A stretch of 64,000 nucleotides of DNA. Origin: Ascaphus truei. Taxonomy: Eukaryota > Chordata > Amphibia > Anura > Ascaphidae. The DNA is taken from the NCBI GenBank assembly GCA_036426205.1, contig CM071568.1:47895248-47959247 (forward strand), given 5' to 3'. Of the stretch, positions 34,673 through 47,560 are shown piece by piece. The notes below the pieces were generated by a model. That model was not told the origin of the DNA and did no database searches. It was given only the letters and a program-made list of their open reading frames with translations. The position numbers and the translations under genes are program-made. The first letter of the stretch is position 1; every line of letters starts with the position of its first letter.

Positions 34673-34850
34673 TCTTGAAGGACTGCCAACAGTTCAAACA
34701 ATCTCCATGACTTATTTTGGGGGCTGAGCTTCAATCCATGTGGCTTCTACTCTTTGGAACTCTCATATGGTCCAAGAGGCCCCATCTCTGGAAAGCTTTT
34801 AAACCAGGCTCAAGACTTACGCTTTATCCAAGCATTTGAGGAATGAACCC
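34673..34850 (+). mobile_element. LINE ORF2 C-terminal fragment, different family
   Basis: Translation in pieces gives STLWNSHMVQEAPSLESFKT and LKTYALSKHLRNE, the typical last ~50 residues of CR1/L2/Rex-type ORF2. It differs from the L2 family seen elsewhere in the window and follows its tail directly. Confidence 0.55.
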
Positions 34851-36422
34851 CAATCTATCCGGCATTCAATATGAACAGTATTATTCCATTCTATATTCTG
34901 TCTATCTTATATTTGTATCGTTTTCTCTTGTGTTTGTTTTTAGAACTTTAAATGTATTCCTTTTATATAGCACTTTGAATCCCATTATTATGTCACTTCC
35001 CAGAATCCTTGTCTGCAGTTTAAACCACTGTATGACGTGAAAATGGCACGAATGAAGAAGGAGTGATGACTTGTAAATGACATACAAATACATTTGTGGC
35101 TATTCTATCAAAGTTGCATCCTAAAAAGCACAGGGTTCTAGTCATGGTAAATTTTGGCATTCCAAGACAAAAAAGACAAAAAAGGAACCCTGCAAAACAT
35201 TACTTTTCACTGAAGAGATTAAGATGGCAACCAAAATACCCGGGATATACTGACAAACATTTTTTTTGTATTGATTCCCCTTGGCTGACGATTTCTGTTT
35301 TTATTGACTGGAGGCCTACGGTTATGTCATGTATTTTCCTGGATGGTTACTTTGTGTGGGCCCGAAATTCCCACTGACTTATTTTATAAAACACCCAGCC
35401 AGAATGAATCAGTGATTGTTTTCCTAAAAAGAAAAAACATTCCAGTTCTCATTTGCTTTTAAAACAAAACCTGTTTCTTGTCGGTGTATCAGGGCCCAGC
35501 CACAGACACCAGAGATGACTAAGAGCCGAAGCATAACACCGGCAAAGAACAAAACATTCAGCACATCTATGTAATCATATTAATGTCAGCAACATCAGTT
35601 TGTGAAAGGGGAAAGATGTAGATAGGCTAATTCATATATGATACATAGAGATATATGGTGTATGTTATGGAAAGGGTGATGGATTTGTGAAATAGAATGC
35701 CAACAGTGGTGGTAGAGGCCAATACTATAGGAGAATTAAACATGCCTGGGATAGGCACAAGGTTTTCCTAAATACAAAAGGAAGTCAAGGATCAAATAAT
35801 GTCTGATGTTTTCCAGCAGATGGTATAATAGGCAGACTAGGTGGGCCAAGGGGTTCTCATCTGCCAGGGTGTATATGTCTGGCATACGTATATGGTGAGT
35901 ATATCTTGTGGGCATGGTGGATGTTTACATGGTGTTTGCAACTGCATGCGGGTCCCTGGCCACCCAATTCCTTGTCCAATCATTTGGGGTCTGTGGCCAG
36001 TCATTAGGAGTTGCCCCCCAGCCCAAATATTGCCAGCCGTCCCCTGAGTGTATGAAAGAGAATGTGTATTCTTTTTTCTTGTTACAAAGAAACTTTGCTG
36101 CGGATGGGCAGAAAATAAAGAATTAAAACTAATTATTCAATTACCCATTTTGTAGTGCTCTCTTTTGAATTTGTATTTTTGATAATGGTGCATGGAAATT
36201 AAATAAAGATAATTATTTTATAGCTTTGTGTTATTTGTACATATGAATTGATGCATGCATGGTAATTATGTGTTCTTGGTTGTATAAAGTGGGTGAGGAC
36301 TTTGTTTCTATAGTGTTAAAGTCTTCCATTAACTGAAATGCATAGTTACAGTACTACATTAGTTATATTCAAATTGAACCATTTACACAACTCCCTGATG
36401 CAGATAAAAATGAGGATGCAAC
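34851..36422. other. No gene recognised
   Basis: Short open frames without domains. No repeat structure was found by eye. Confidence 0.45.
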
Positions 36423-36498
36423 CACGTTTGTCATAATGGATGGGTAACCCACATCTCCGCCACGTTTGTCATAATGGATGGGTAACCCACATCTCCGC
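36423..36498. repeat. Perfect 38-bp tandem duplication
   Basis: Two identical 38-bp units lie head to tail (36423-36460 and 36461-36498), starting CACGTTTGTCATAATGGATG and ending CATCTCCGC. Perfect identity suggests a recent local duplication or an assembly effect. Confidence 0.9.
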
Positions 36499-37332
36499 AT
36501 TATACATATTTAATCATTAAGCAGCAAAAAAATTGATATGTAGTATCTCAGATGCTCTTAGAAACACCTGAGCAAAGGTTGTCTCCCGAGAGTCTCCCCA
36601 GTATGCTTCACCTTCACTGCTACTGTCCACCCCATCCATGCTGGCAAGGGGAACATCAGAAAAAGACAGGCACAACTTCAAAGACCTGTTTTTAAAAATG
36701 CAGAGTTTTTCATCGAATGAATTTTTTTTTTATCAATGTCACTTTGTCTGTGCATACAGTATGTTTCTATATTTGTGTGCATTTCTATGTTTACCACACT
36801 TTGTGGCATTTCAAAAACTCATCCTAGGCTCTCAACCCTTTGCAATATCCATATTTCTTTCTTCTGAAAGGATAACTCTGTAGCCTTGGTATTTTTTTTT
36901 CTCGCCTGCCTTATGTGGGACTTACATCTTCAAAGTGCTATAAATTTACTTTTTTGCTCATTGATGCCCTTAAAGTAAATATTCATCGTCCTCACAGCAC
37001 TTTATCCATGACTGCCAACATAAGGCAGAAATAATTAATTTCCATAGCTGAGCCCAAAAGGTCAGTGTAAGTGTCAGCAGATGGTTCCATTGGCTTGGTG
37101 TTTTTATTCCCAGCTTTAAGCTGCACAAACTGTGAAAAGATTTGGAAAGCTAAAACATGGAAGGTTTGGCATACATTTATCAATTACCTAACACACAAAC
37201 AACTCACAAACTAGCCAGAGTTGCCATTATTTGCATCATGAACTTTGCTACTGTTTCAGGGCATATTTTTTTGAGTCGCAAACTCCATTTTTGCTAAATG
37301 TACTTGCATTTTTGGGTTTATTTAAAGGCTTC

Positions 37333-37766
37333 GGGCCATATTTGCCGCTATTGAAGAGAATGGGAAGTAAGGGCTGGACCCCGCTGGCTGCTGTGGTGGA
37401 CGCTGCAGGGACGAGAGCCCTCCCCTCAATGGCGCCGGGCCCGCTGCGAGGGGGGGCCGCAGCGCTGTGGCGCGAGTTGCTCCTGCTCTCAATAGAATTG
37501 AGAGCAGGACTCGCTACGGAGCGCTAAGTCTTGCCCCCGGCGGTTCAGCCAATGAGGGCGAACCTGCCGGGTGACGTCATGGCCGCGCCCCCGTCACTCC
37601 ACACCCCCCCCCCCGGTCTTTTGGTCTGCAGCTCCCTGCAGACCGGGGAATCGGCTGCACGCGCCGCCAGTCTCGCGTGCAGCGGAGGTACTGGGGCCTC
37701 AGCCTAAGGGATCTTCCAGAGTCAGAAGGTGTCCTATGGAATAGCACTGTTTAGTGAATATGGCCC
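37333..37766. mobile_element. GC-rich TIR element
   Basis: The outer ends are GGGCCATATTTGCC (37333) and GTGAATATGGCCC (to 37766), about 11-bp inverted repeats, around a GC-rich interior with a C10 run (about 37604). The interior also has short palindromes such as GCTCTCAATAGAATTGAGAGC and GGTCTGCAGCTCCCTGCAGACC. No coding capacity; superfamily not assigned. Confidence 0.5.
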
Positions 37767-38696
37767 TTAACATTCAATTACAGGAAGCAGTATCTTTAAG
37801 GACCCCTAGATTGTAACAAATGTATATACAGTACAGTACACAAAATATGAAAATTATTTAAATTCTATTGGGCACCATATATGCAGTGCTTTACATTAAG
37901 AACAATGAGGGAGTAGGGAATACCTACATAGAAGGACTTGCAGCCCATTCTCTTTGGCCCAATTCAGTATGCAGTGAACCCTCTGCTGTCACAGTGCTGT
38001 CCCCCACCTTTCAGTGGTGCCTTGAATGTGTCATAAAGGGGTCTTGTGAATTAGCATTGCTTAGTAAATATGGGCCTGTGTCTCCAAGGCCCCTATTTTA
38101 TATGCGGTGAAGCCGCTTCTCCATGGCAGGGAAGCACCTGAACCCTATTCATTTGAAATGAGGTCAGACCTTTATCCCACCCCAAGTGGCTTCCCAACAT
38201 ATTGAATAAAAGCCAAATACTTTACAGGAGCTTCAGAAAAAAGGGAAGCACACAGCAGATTTGTTCATGAGACCCAGTCCTGTTGATATTCATTATTTTT
38301 ATAAAATCATACAGCTCTTTAGACAAATAGCAGGAAGTCACATTAAAATACAAGGATTGGGATGGGGTACAGAAACAAAAAAAAATCTCTATTTCTTTAA
38401 CACGGTTGGAGAAAATCTTGTCATATTAAAAAAAAGTATAGAAAAAATAAATAATTAAAATACAAGGGCAGGATAAAAGTACATAACATTTAATTAAATG
38501 ATTATGGGGGATCAGTACACAAATTCATTCGTGGTTTGCAAGCACTTGCAAAGCTTCATTGACAATTTGAGTTTTTAAGAAGAGATCTGATGGTGGCGAG
38601 AGATGGCCCTTAGCAAGCAGTAAAGGTAAGGAATATGTGGCCATAGGGAAAAGTAAAATGTTTTAGGCATTTGAGAAGACAGTAGACGGTCTAGAC

Positions 38697-38852
38697 CAGG
38701 CATTGGCAACTCCAATCCTCAAGCGCAACCAAGAAGTCAGGTTTTCTGGATGTTTCTACATCAGCACAGATGGCTCAGTCTTTGACCTGTGCTGAAGCAG
38801 GGATATCCCAGCCTGTTGGTAGCCTTTGAAGACGGGAATTGCCTACCCGCCA
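38697..38852. mobile_element. Short hAT MITE
   Basis: A 156-bp element starting CAGGCATTGGCAACTC and ending GAATTGCCTACCCGCCA, flanked by a perfect 8-bp duplication GTCTAGAC (38689-38696 and 38853-38860). The inner part has GCACAGATGGCTCAG and a partly complementary CTGTGCTGAAGC. It is of a different hAT family from the 337-bp elements. Confidence 0.82.
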
Positions 38853-38860
38853 GTCTAGAC

Positions 38861-39712
38861 CAGAAAGAAGAGCCATAGCAAAAGATTAAGACTAAAATAT
38901 GAGGAGAAAGGAATATAAAAGTTTAAAAGTGATAATAAAAACCTCATTATAGAAGCCAGTTAAGCAGGGAATAACATGCGAGATGATTATACTATGAAAA
39001 TATTGAATAGCGGCTACTCACTCTTGTTGTTTTGTAAGGCGTTGCTGGCCCTATCACAATAGTTTTGCTCGCAAATAAGGCAGCCTACTGAGTTCCTGCT
39101 CCCTCTTGTGAAATCCCAAATTTTGGCAAGAAGGCAATCAATCACCTGTTTGCTCCACCTGTTCTATTTAAGCAATTAGTTTTGCCTTCTCAGTGCTATC
39201 TTGTTCACCTGTGTACTTGTTCACTGCTGTACAGTAGCACCCATAAAGGCACAGAGACTGTCCTAATGCTGTAGTAGAAACACCCTCTTACTGCTTAATG
39301 CCTATCATCTTGCAATCAGCAGCATAAACCACTTCACTCCAATAGTTGCTGCAACACAAGCTTGGTTGTACAAATTGTTTAATGCAAAGTTAAAAAAAAA
39401 AGCTGTGTCTACAAATCATTGTATAAAACTTTTACAGGTTTTTTTGCGCTCACCAAGTATAGACGTGTTGAACATTTTTAATGAAGACCATTATTTCTTG
39501 CTTAATTGGCTTCCCAGCTCCCTATGTGCCTCTAGCAGTGTTCTATACATGTATATTAATGAACACAAAGATATATGACTGATTTCCAGCATATAATTTA
39601 CGTAAATAAGTAGGAGATTTTTTTTTATTTGAATGAAATACATTTGATATCTGCTGTCACATGTGGAGTTTCTCTAACAAAATGAAACCTGCAACTATTA
39701 TTACACATTATT
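38861..39712. other. No gene recognised
   Basis: AT-rich non-coding sequence. Short open frames show no domains. Confidence 0.5.
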
Positions 39713-39795
39713 AAAGGAGCAGTCCAAGCTGCAGTTTTTAAAATTTATTTAATTTTTCCCCCTTTAATACTGTATGTACATGAATACAATCCACA

Positions 39796-40887
39796 TATAA
39801 CGATGTTTCCCCCACCCTATGGGAGATTCCCCTGTTACCAGGTGTATGGTGCATGCTACCTGTTGGCTCACAAGAGGCTGTGGTGTCCGCCGATGTTTTT
39901 GGGGACAGCAGGGCAGACTTCTGGGGTACATAACCGACATTTACTCCATGGTACTCAGCGCTTCCATCTGATGTAGGCTCCAGACGTGTGAAGGTAATCT
40001 CCCACAGCAGAACAGACTCCTCTCCCCCAGGAAAGATTACATACCAGGCAGATAGTATATATAACAGGAACCGGTTTATTCTTCTGCTCAGCACAGTCTC
40101 CAGGCACTTCTGCCCAATGCAGTCACAGCTCTGGTCTCTCAAACTTCAGATGGTCCCTGGACCTGCACTATGGTCAAGGGCCCCCGCAACAGCCCTAGCT
40201 CTACCCTGATCCTCTAGCACAGGGGGGCGCAAACTTTTTTCCCTGTGCCCCCCTGCCAGATGTCCTCCTCTCCGCGCGCCCCCCCTACCTCCTCCTCCTT
40301 ATCTTGATTCCCGGCATCTGGACGTCATGACGTCACGTTGCCATATCAACGTAACGTCACATGACCCCACTGCATCATTTGATGCCACGTTGCCATGGCG
40401 ATGTGTCTCCAGATTCCGGCTGAATCAAAGTAAGTAGGTTTACATAGGCCCTGCAGCTCCCCCGGCACTTAATTTAAGTGCCTTCGGGAAGCGCGCGGGG
40501 CCTCTGTAAACCCTGCACCCCCTACCGGTAATCTCGCGCCCCCCACTCTAGCAGAACCAGGGGAATAGGTAATCACTCACTCTCCCCCGAAGGGAAGAGA
40601 ACTTGGGCCTGCCAGTGCACAGCAGCCCGGTGTGATACCTTGTCTCTCTCACGGTAGAGACCAACTAACAATTCGGAGATACAACCCCCTTGAGTACAGT
40701 AGGGGGAGGGTACCAGGTCTGAACCCAGGGTTGGGTAGAACACAGACCTGATCCCACCTCATCCCCTGTCACTCAAGGGTAATGCCTGAGTGGGGAAAAC
40801 CCATGATTGGTCTTAACATTGCCTGCTGTTACCAGGACTGATATGTCAGGACATGGCAGAATAGTAGCCAGAGATGGCATGGCTACA
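39796..40887. mobile_element. Solo LTR with a nested hAT MITE
   Basis: The insertion lies between duplicated CACA (39792-39795 and 40888-40891). The right end is GGCTACA. The left end is damaged, but the related start at 32157 reads TGTAGC, the complement of GCTACA. After removing the 334 bp of nested hAT and its duplication, the LTR is about 760 bp. It contains no coding domain. Confidence 0.65.
40220..40545. mobile_element. hAT MITE 3
   Basis: A 326-bp element of the same family as at 21372 and 54520. It starts CAGGGGGGCGCAAAC and ends CTCGCGCCCCCCA (the last bases eroded), flanked by a perfect 8-bp duplication CTCTAGCA (40212-40219 and 40546-40553). Interior blocks such as ACGTTGCCATGGCGATG and CCCCGGCACTTAA are shared with the other copies in inverted orientation. 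Confidence 0.88.
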
Positions 40888-41774
40888 CACACAATGATAA
40901 GTAATTAGCTAAGTTGACGATCGATCCATTCTCCTGTGACCAATCGGCGAAGATTCAGCTTGGGGGTTCACAGAAGAGGACCAAAGATGCAAATTTCTGC
41001 GAGGAAGATCATGTGACCAGGCAGTACTAGATACAATTGGTGCACTGCTAGAGAGAGGGCAGGGCTCAAAAAGGGGTGTGTCAAAGCCTGAAAAGGAAGG
41101 GGTTGTGACTTTGTAAATGTGCTATAGAAACAAAAAATGCTTGTTACATTATAATACATTAAAAGATGTGGGGACAGGTAGAAAATAGTGGAGAAATGAT
41201 AGCAAACCATGCAAATAATAAAATGGCAGAGAAAAACATTAATAGAAAAACTCAAAATTTGTTTATTTATTCAACCTTAGATGAAAATGTTTAGGAAACG
41301 CTGTTATATATTCTTTGACCTAAGTGAGGGGGTTTAAACTAGTCTGCTATAGAAAGAATATAATTGAAGACTATTAATAGTTTTCAAGACTGGACTGGAG
41401 GTTAGATTACAGTAGTATTCTGGAATTTAAACACACATCCAATTATGTGAATAAGCCAAAGACTTGCACAGGTTTTTGAGTACAATTGAAGGTTTTATAT
41501 TAGTCCAAAAGGAAATTGTCTGGATAACATGATGAAATAACACTCAACAAAAATCACGAGTTGTGGCCCATGACCAATTCAGAGAAGTGAATTCCAGGAT
41601 GTTTCTTTAAATTAACTAATCTCAGCCATTCCAATAAAATGTGGATTTCTAGTGCTACGTAGCTAAGAAATAAATTTTAACATTTTTCAAGATGCCAACA
41701 CTGCATTACAAAAACAACAACTTTTAAAAGACAGAAAAATCCTATTTGTTTAACAAATTGTGGAATGCTTTCTT

Positions 41775-42095
41775 AAAGTGGTAGAGGGTCTCCGAAGCTG
41801 AACCTCATTCATTTCAGCTCTAAAGACCCTCTGCTTCCGGAGATACTTACCTTCACCAGGGGTGCAGGTAGACGCTCATTAGCAGGGATCATGCCGCTTT
41901 TCAAAGCTCCCGCGCCCTGCAGGCCAATAGGAAGCCGTGATGTCATCCAGTGCAGTTTCCTATTGGCCCATGTGACGTGGGAGCTTTAAACTTGCTGGAG
42001 ATACTGCCACCCCCTTCGGAGGTCAGTATCTCGAGAAGCAAGGGGTCCCCGGAGCAGAAATTAACGGGGTTTTGCTTTGGAGATCCCCTGCTTCA
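41775..42095. mobile_element. Fold-back MITE, copy 2
   Basis: It starts near AAGTGGTAGAGGGTCTCCGA and ends GGAGATCCCCTGCTTC, with inner GGCCAATAGGAAGCC and TTTCCTATTGGCC. It matches the element at 11020-11325 in length, order and inner palindromes. Confidence 0.7.
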
Positions 42096-44930
42096 ACCCC
42101 ATATTTAAAAAAAAGTAAGTAAATAATCAACTAATTTCAACTCCAAAACCTTAAGTACACCCTCCCTCAGTTCATCACCTCCCTTTAACTTACTACTTCA
42201 CCCACATACTTTATCCCACAATATACAGTACCAATTTAGTATCATGTGTAATCAAATCTATTTGATACATTTGTTGTACCTATTCCAATTCGCTGTATTT
42301 TATGTTATTCTGATTATGATTCATTGTACTGTTTAATTGTTTAACAACATACAAATTCATGTTTCTCTTTCTGTAATGCAAATAATTACACATCATTTTT
42401 ATTGCCGTTATTATCAATAACATAGCATGTCTCACACACATTCTCAGCCTCTTCCATTCGCTGTACTAAAATGACACACTCATTCTGTACTTTGCCTACG
42501 TGCTCCCAGAATCAAAATATCTTCAGTTATTTGATGTCTTAGAGACTAGAAGGCTTGGGGGACTTGTATGAGACATGTAGGAATACCCAGTGTGTACTCC
42601 TTTATGGTATAGGGTTGGTGTCTATTTCTCCCCACAATAATCTGATTGAGTGTTTGACTGTTGGGTAGTAGATGTTAAACACAGCAAATGCACTGAACAG
42701 TATGTTCCTCTGGTGGGGAACATATTATTCTTAATGGTCCCATTACCCTGTGTGCACCCTGATGTTTTTCACTTGTGGCCAGAAATCTTAAGTATGTAAA
42801 AAAAAATATTGCACACATTTTCTTTAATGTAAGTGTCAGGTTTTACATAAAAAAAAGAAAATAGGTTTGTGTAAGTAATGTTTAGCTTTCATGGTTTAGT
42901 GACTTAGAATAACACCCACCAGCTGTAGAGCTACAGGAACTTCCATGTGAATTCTGGACAATTACTTTCATATAATGCCTTCATAGTTATAGCTATAGGA
43001 ATAAAATGTTCCCTAAAGGCAGGGCAGGGAAATACTTGGCATAACATAGTGATGGGAAAATGCACAATTACCAAGTTTGGAAATAGTTTGCAGGCAATTG
43101 TTGATAATCTTCCCAGGACAAAAGCTACTGTAGAATATAGGGCAAAAGGACTCAAGCGGACTACATACAGTACAAAGAAAAATCTCACATTTATATAATA
43201 ATACATCACAGTGACACACGGACATGGAAGTAGAGGAGGTAACAGAGGTGGAAATGCATAGCGACGTTCCGGGGACAAGACCCTCAATCACGCTTAAAAC
43301 ACGCAATATTAACAACCTCAAAAAGCCAAATCCACAGTAATATATTTATATCCGATGAAAAAGAGAAAGCCCTGGGGCACTTGCAGTGAGAGGATAAATT
43401 GCATATTAATTCAAACAATGATAAATGCCGGTTATAGAAAAGACATATCATGAGAATGAAAAAATAATTAAAGTGATGTCACTACAGCTCATACCGAACC
43501 CCAACATCATCCCATCATAAAGCTCATAGTTTACTCGGCAGCGTGAATGGGCAGCCCTACACACGTATTTTTTCTCTTCATCAGATAATAATACTGCATT
43601 TACGACTGGGCTGCATCGGACTAGACTCACTAAATGCTGTTGAATCCACCAAAGGGGATCATCCACCAAGTGAACGTCCGTCCTAGTTACTGTACATCCG
43701 GTATGTCATTTAATTGATGAGTACTTACTGGACTAGGAATTAGAAATGTTGTGTGTGGTGTGTAGCATCCTATGTAACCCCTGGTAAGATGTATGCAGCT
43801 GACACACATACACACATTTCCTGTCTGCGATAGGAAACTGCACCTCCCAGCATGCTGTGCTTCTTCAGGGAGCAACTTCAGGTGCAGGAAGATGTGACTT
43901 GTGAAGGACAGGGCCTCAGCAATGAGATTGGACTCTGCTCTTGAGGGCAAGACTAAGGAAGGAGATCTTTAAGAGGCTCTGGCAGAGCACGCAGTGGCAG
44001 AGCTGCTGGATCCTGAGCGATCACAGGACTGACCCGTGATAGTTAAGAGCCAGGCCATGATCCGCACGAGTTTGTGGATGCTGCCTAAATGTAGCCTTGC
44101 AGGTCGATTATGAGAGCAGATTCCGAGTGAAGACATATCTGCATAGCATCTGGAGAAAGGCGGCACAAAAGAGGGGATCCTCACCGGAAGCCAAATAAAG
44201 GGGTACAGTAGCACAGTCCTGCCACACTAGTACAGTAAATTAGAGCTTCAACAATGTGCCGGCACCATTACACAAGCCTTTATACCCAGGATTGGGTGGC
44301 CACAGGAAAAGACACTGCCACACACCTGCACAGCATTTAGTGGGGAGTGTTACGTTCCTATTTCATGTGAATGCATTGAATTGTCCTTTTTTTGATGATC
44401 ATATCAAATGATCATCAAAGTATGAGTATCTAAGTATTCTGCGTATCTAATACTGATTTCTTGATCAATACCGTTGTAATAAAAACATTACTATAGTCTG
44501 CCTCCCTTTCTCTGACCTATGGCCACGTGTGGGGTAATGTATAAGGAAGGAGGACTCAGGTCCCTGTCTCAGCAATAGGTATTAATTAGTCTGTGGCAAA
44601 CTAGAGGGATTAAACCTCTAATTGTTTTTGATGAATTATTATATATTGATATACTTAATAGTACTAACTGGCGTAACCTCATATATAAACCCCGGAGCCC
44701 CAATTCACCGCGCCCTGGGAGTGTGTCCAGCCTTTTGGCCAAGCTATGTGTAAGCAAGCAACATGGCCTCCTTGCACGTCCTTGTAGAACGGTGTGAACA
44801 TTTTGCAGGGTTAGGGGGTACAAGAAGAGGTGAGCAGGGCACAAGGTAGAACACACTCATTTTGAAATGTTTGGAAATGACTAAATACCTGTTGAGTAGT
44901 CTAGTTTGCACAGGTTAACCGCTGCAGTGA
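42096..44930. other. No gene recognised
   Basis: Several short open frames (for example on the minus strand at 42931-43321 and 43687-43950) lack domains and splice context. A stretch near 43835 (GCACCTCCCAGCATGCTG) resembles a common repeat end, but no element could be bounded. Confidence 0.4.
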
Positions 44931-45495
44931 TTACAGGTAGAGATGGATGAATTTGTTCTGCGAATTATAATACGGTACCACTTGGCCAGTTCCTTTGATT
45001 CGTGGAATTCCACGGATCAGTCTAAAAAAGTGAAATCTGCGGGTTTCTTTCTATCACTGACAATCTGCACAACGAATTAATAATCTGGGCCTGAAAACTA
45101 AATCTGAATCCTCAAAGCTGCAGAGTTTAGCTGTGGGTTTGGTTAGGCTGTTGCTGCTGTAGAATTATAGCTTTAAAATGTATACATTATTTACTTAATA
45201 AAAATTGTAGCTGAACCATAACAAGCATTAACCTGTAACTAACTGGAGCTAATAATAAGTAGCATTATTATAGTGACTGACCCTTTGTCAGTGTGGTGTA
45301 GGCTCTGGCTCTCCTGGACACGTTTCTCTTTGTAGTTTATCACCTTGTATTTAAAAGGTTATTGATATTACTCTTAAATAAAATACACAGATTCCCCAAC
45401 AAGCTCTGAGTAACATTCCAACCATTTCCACATAATATATATATATATATATATACAGTGTTCGACAAATCACCCAAAAATCTACTCGCCCAACC
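44931..45495. other. Repeat-derived DNA with two possible element starts
   Basis: GTAGAGATGGATGAATTTG at 44938 resembles the TIR (AGAGATGGGC) of the element at 63.6 kb. CAGTGTTCGACAAATC at 45458 has a hAT-like start but is cut off by the hammerhead-like segment. A block at 45385-45440 (ACACAGATTCC, CATTTCCACATAATAT) recurs at 45937-45990. Confidence 0.35.
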
Positions 45496-45522
45496 AGTTC
45501 CACACGGGAACGAAACGCGTCA
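45496..45522 (+). ncRNA. Hammerhead-like half motif
   Basis: Plus strand: GTTCC (45497-45501), 5-nt loop, GGAAC (45507-45511), then GAAACGCGTC. This is the stem II plus GAAAC half of the motif seen at 12.1 and 15.5 kb. The CTGATGA strand is missing upstream, so it cannot be active. Confidence 0.45.
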
Positions 45523-46189
45523 GAGTGATCTCTGTGATGCGCAGCATTCTAGTTTAATAAAGCTGATTTTAACTATTCACGTTTGCGGTTGAATTCCTGC
45601 TGCAGTGACCGCCTACACACCATACAATCTTTAAAGGGAGTTGTTGACTGCATAGGTTTAACTAGAAATACTCCCAAGTGGAACAGAATCTTTGTTTGAC
45701 CCCTTATTTGCATACGTTTGGATGATTTTTTTGTGTTAAAGAAACAAGCGCATTAAAAGCCTTATTTAATTTCACCTTAAAGTCTCCATTGCTTACCTCT
45801 GCACATGTCCTCCTACACTGGCAAAATGAAACTTACCTGCCAACTTGGAAAGTGGGGAGGGGCAAGCTTAAACCTTGGGGGGGAGGGGCCACTACCTTCC
45901 CATAAGCAGCCGAGACCAGCTGCACACAGTTAACAAAATACACAGATTCCCAACCATCTCTGAGAAACTCCAACCATTACCACATAATATATATATTCAA
46001 GAACATTTCCTATTGTCAATTATTTGCAAGTACAAGGATAAACTGGTCCCCATTGAGTTTCTATCATTCTCTCTCTGCTGTGCACCTGGTGTGCTGCCCA
46101 GTTCACAGCAGGACAAACAACAGCAGCAGTCACTGCCGTATTATAGCATTGTACTGTATATAAAAAGAGTGACGTAAAATAATTACATC

Positions 46190-47560
46190 AACATGTCTAA
46201 TAGTAGTAATACCAGTTTTAGTCTTTTGAATAAACATTTGGAAATAGACGTAGGGGGGCAAGAAGAGGTGGACGTAGTCTTGGTTAAGGTCGTTGTGGTG
46301 GTGACACTGGTGATGAATCTGATAAAGTTAAAGCAGTGAAAGGTGGTGCTGTTGGTGGTGACCCTAGTACTACTACTTACAGTAAGTATAAGCGGAAGGA
46401 CAATAATGACACTGTCACTGAATTACAATCTCACTGCAGGAGGCCCACACCTCCCCTCTCTGTCTAGTAGGCAATGTACTTCCAGTTAAGAAGAGATATA
46501 AAAAGGCAGTTCAAGTCAGTCTGCTATGGCCCTATGTCCTGGGTCAAAGCATAATATTGAGAATGTTAATACTTTCAGTTCTGTGGAAAAGACAGGACCA
46601 CCATCCCCAGTCTCTACTGTGCCTGTTACAAAAAAAAAACCCACCATCATTTGCAAAATGCACATCCTTCTTGTCACAGTTCAAAAAATGTATTATTGCC
46701 AAACAATCTCTGACATTGCTATTACTAGACTCCGAAAAGCTGTTAGAGCAGTCAGATGTTGAAGAGAATCATCACAAACTGAATCACAGGGACCTGATGA
46801 CTCAGAGGAGCATGGGGGATGACTTGATGATTCATCCGTTCAAATATCACTTGTTATAAATGAGGATTCTTGCGGTGGTGATGATGAGGGTGTTGCTGAT
46901 GCTGTTAAATACTGTGATTTAAGTGTCACTGGTGGTGGTGGACGGGGCAATGATGAATATGATAATGTTTGATAAAAGTGATGAAACTGTGATTATTCTT
47001 CCCAATTGTGAAAATACAGATTTCATCACAAGTACAGTGATCAATACAACAACAATTCATTATTTAATAAACATAAGCCATTATCATCATCAACATCATG
47101 TACATTGATGTTTTCTTCCTCCTCATCAGTATCGACAACACCCTCTACTATATAGACGTTGTCATCCCTAGTTCCATTGACCAATCATTGTTCTGGTTGT
47201 GATGATGATTATGCTGATGCCCCAGGGCCAACACCACTACCCGCACCACAACATAGATGACCACGATTACATTCACATGTTTGTCCAAAAACACCAGTTA
47301 TGTTTCCTGTTGCCTATACTTTCAATACAACAAGAACAATTCTGTGGTGTTATTTTCAACTCTCTACGAATCTGGTTACATTATTTTGCTTGTGTAGAAC
47401 AGTTGTGAAAAGGGGTAGGCCGGGTACCTTTCTTGGTACTCCTTCCTTAAGAGCTCACATGAACCACCACCACCAGACAAAGTGGCAGGCAACTGTACAA
47501 AGCCAGGATAAGGCAAAGGGGGGTTGCAGCAATCAGACAACATAGTGTAATGTCACAGGT
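46190..47560 (+). pseudogene. Degraded coding-like sequence, unrecognised
   Basis: Translation in shifting frames gives a Gly/Arg-rich start (RRGARRGGRS), then STTTYSKYKRKDNNDTVTEL, SSVEKTGPPSPVSTVPVTKK, FLSQFKKCIIAKQSL, and Asp/Gly-rich acidic stretches (EDSCGGDDEGVADAV). GGT/GAT-type codon runs persist across the frameshifts, which suggests a decayed N-terminal region of a larger gene, most likely from a transposon. I cannot assign the family. Confidence 0.35.

Larger units (their letters stand above)
39713..41166. repeat. Interspersed element, copy 2 of 2, interrupted by a solo LTR
   Basis: The left part (39713-39795) and right part (40888-41166) together match 30415-30780. They are separated by an LTR inserted at CACA. 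The uninterrupted copy at 30.4 kb supplies the empty site (AATCCACACAATG). Confidence 0.75.

Noticed and set aside
37231..37527. 98-codon frame as a novel protein
   Set aside because: It overlaps the end of a GC-rich TIR element and has no recognisable domain.
42931..43321. Two overlapping minus-strand frames of 118 and 102 codons
   Set aside because: No motif, no splice sites and no repeat context; probably chance openings.
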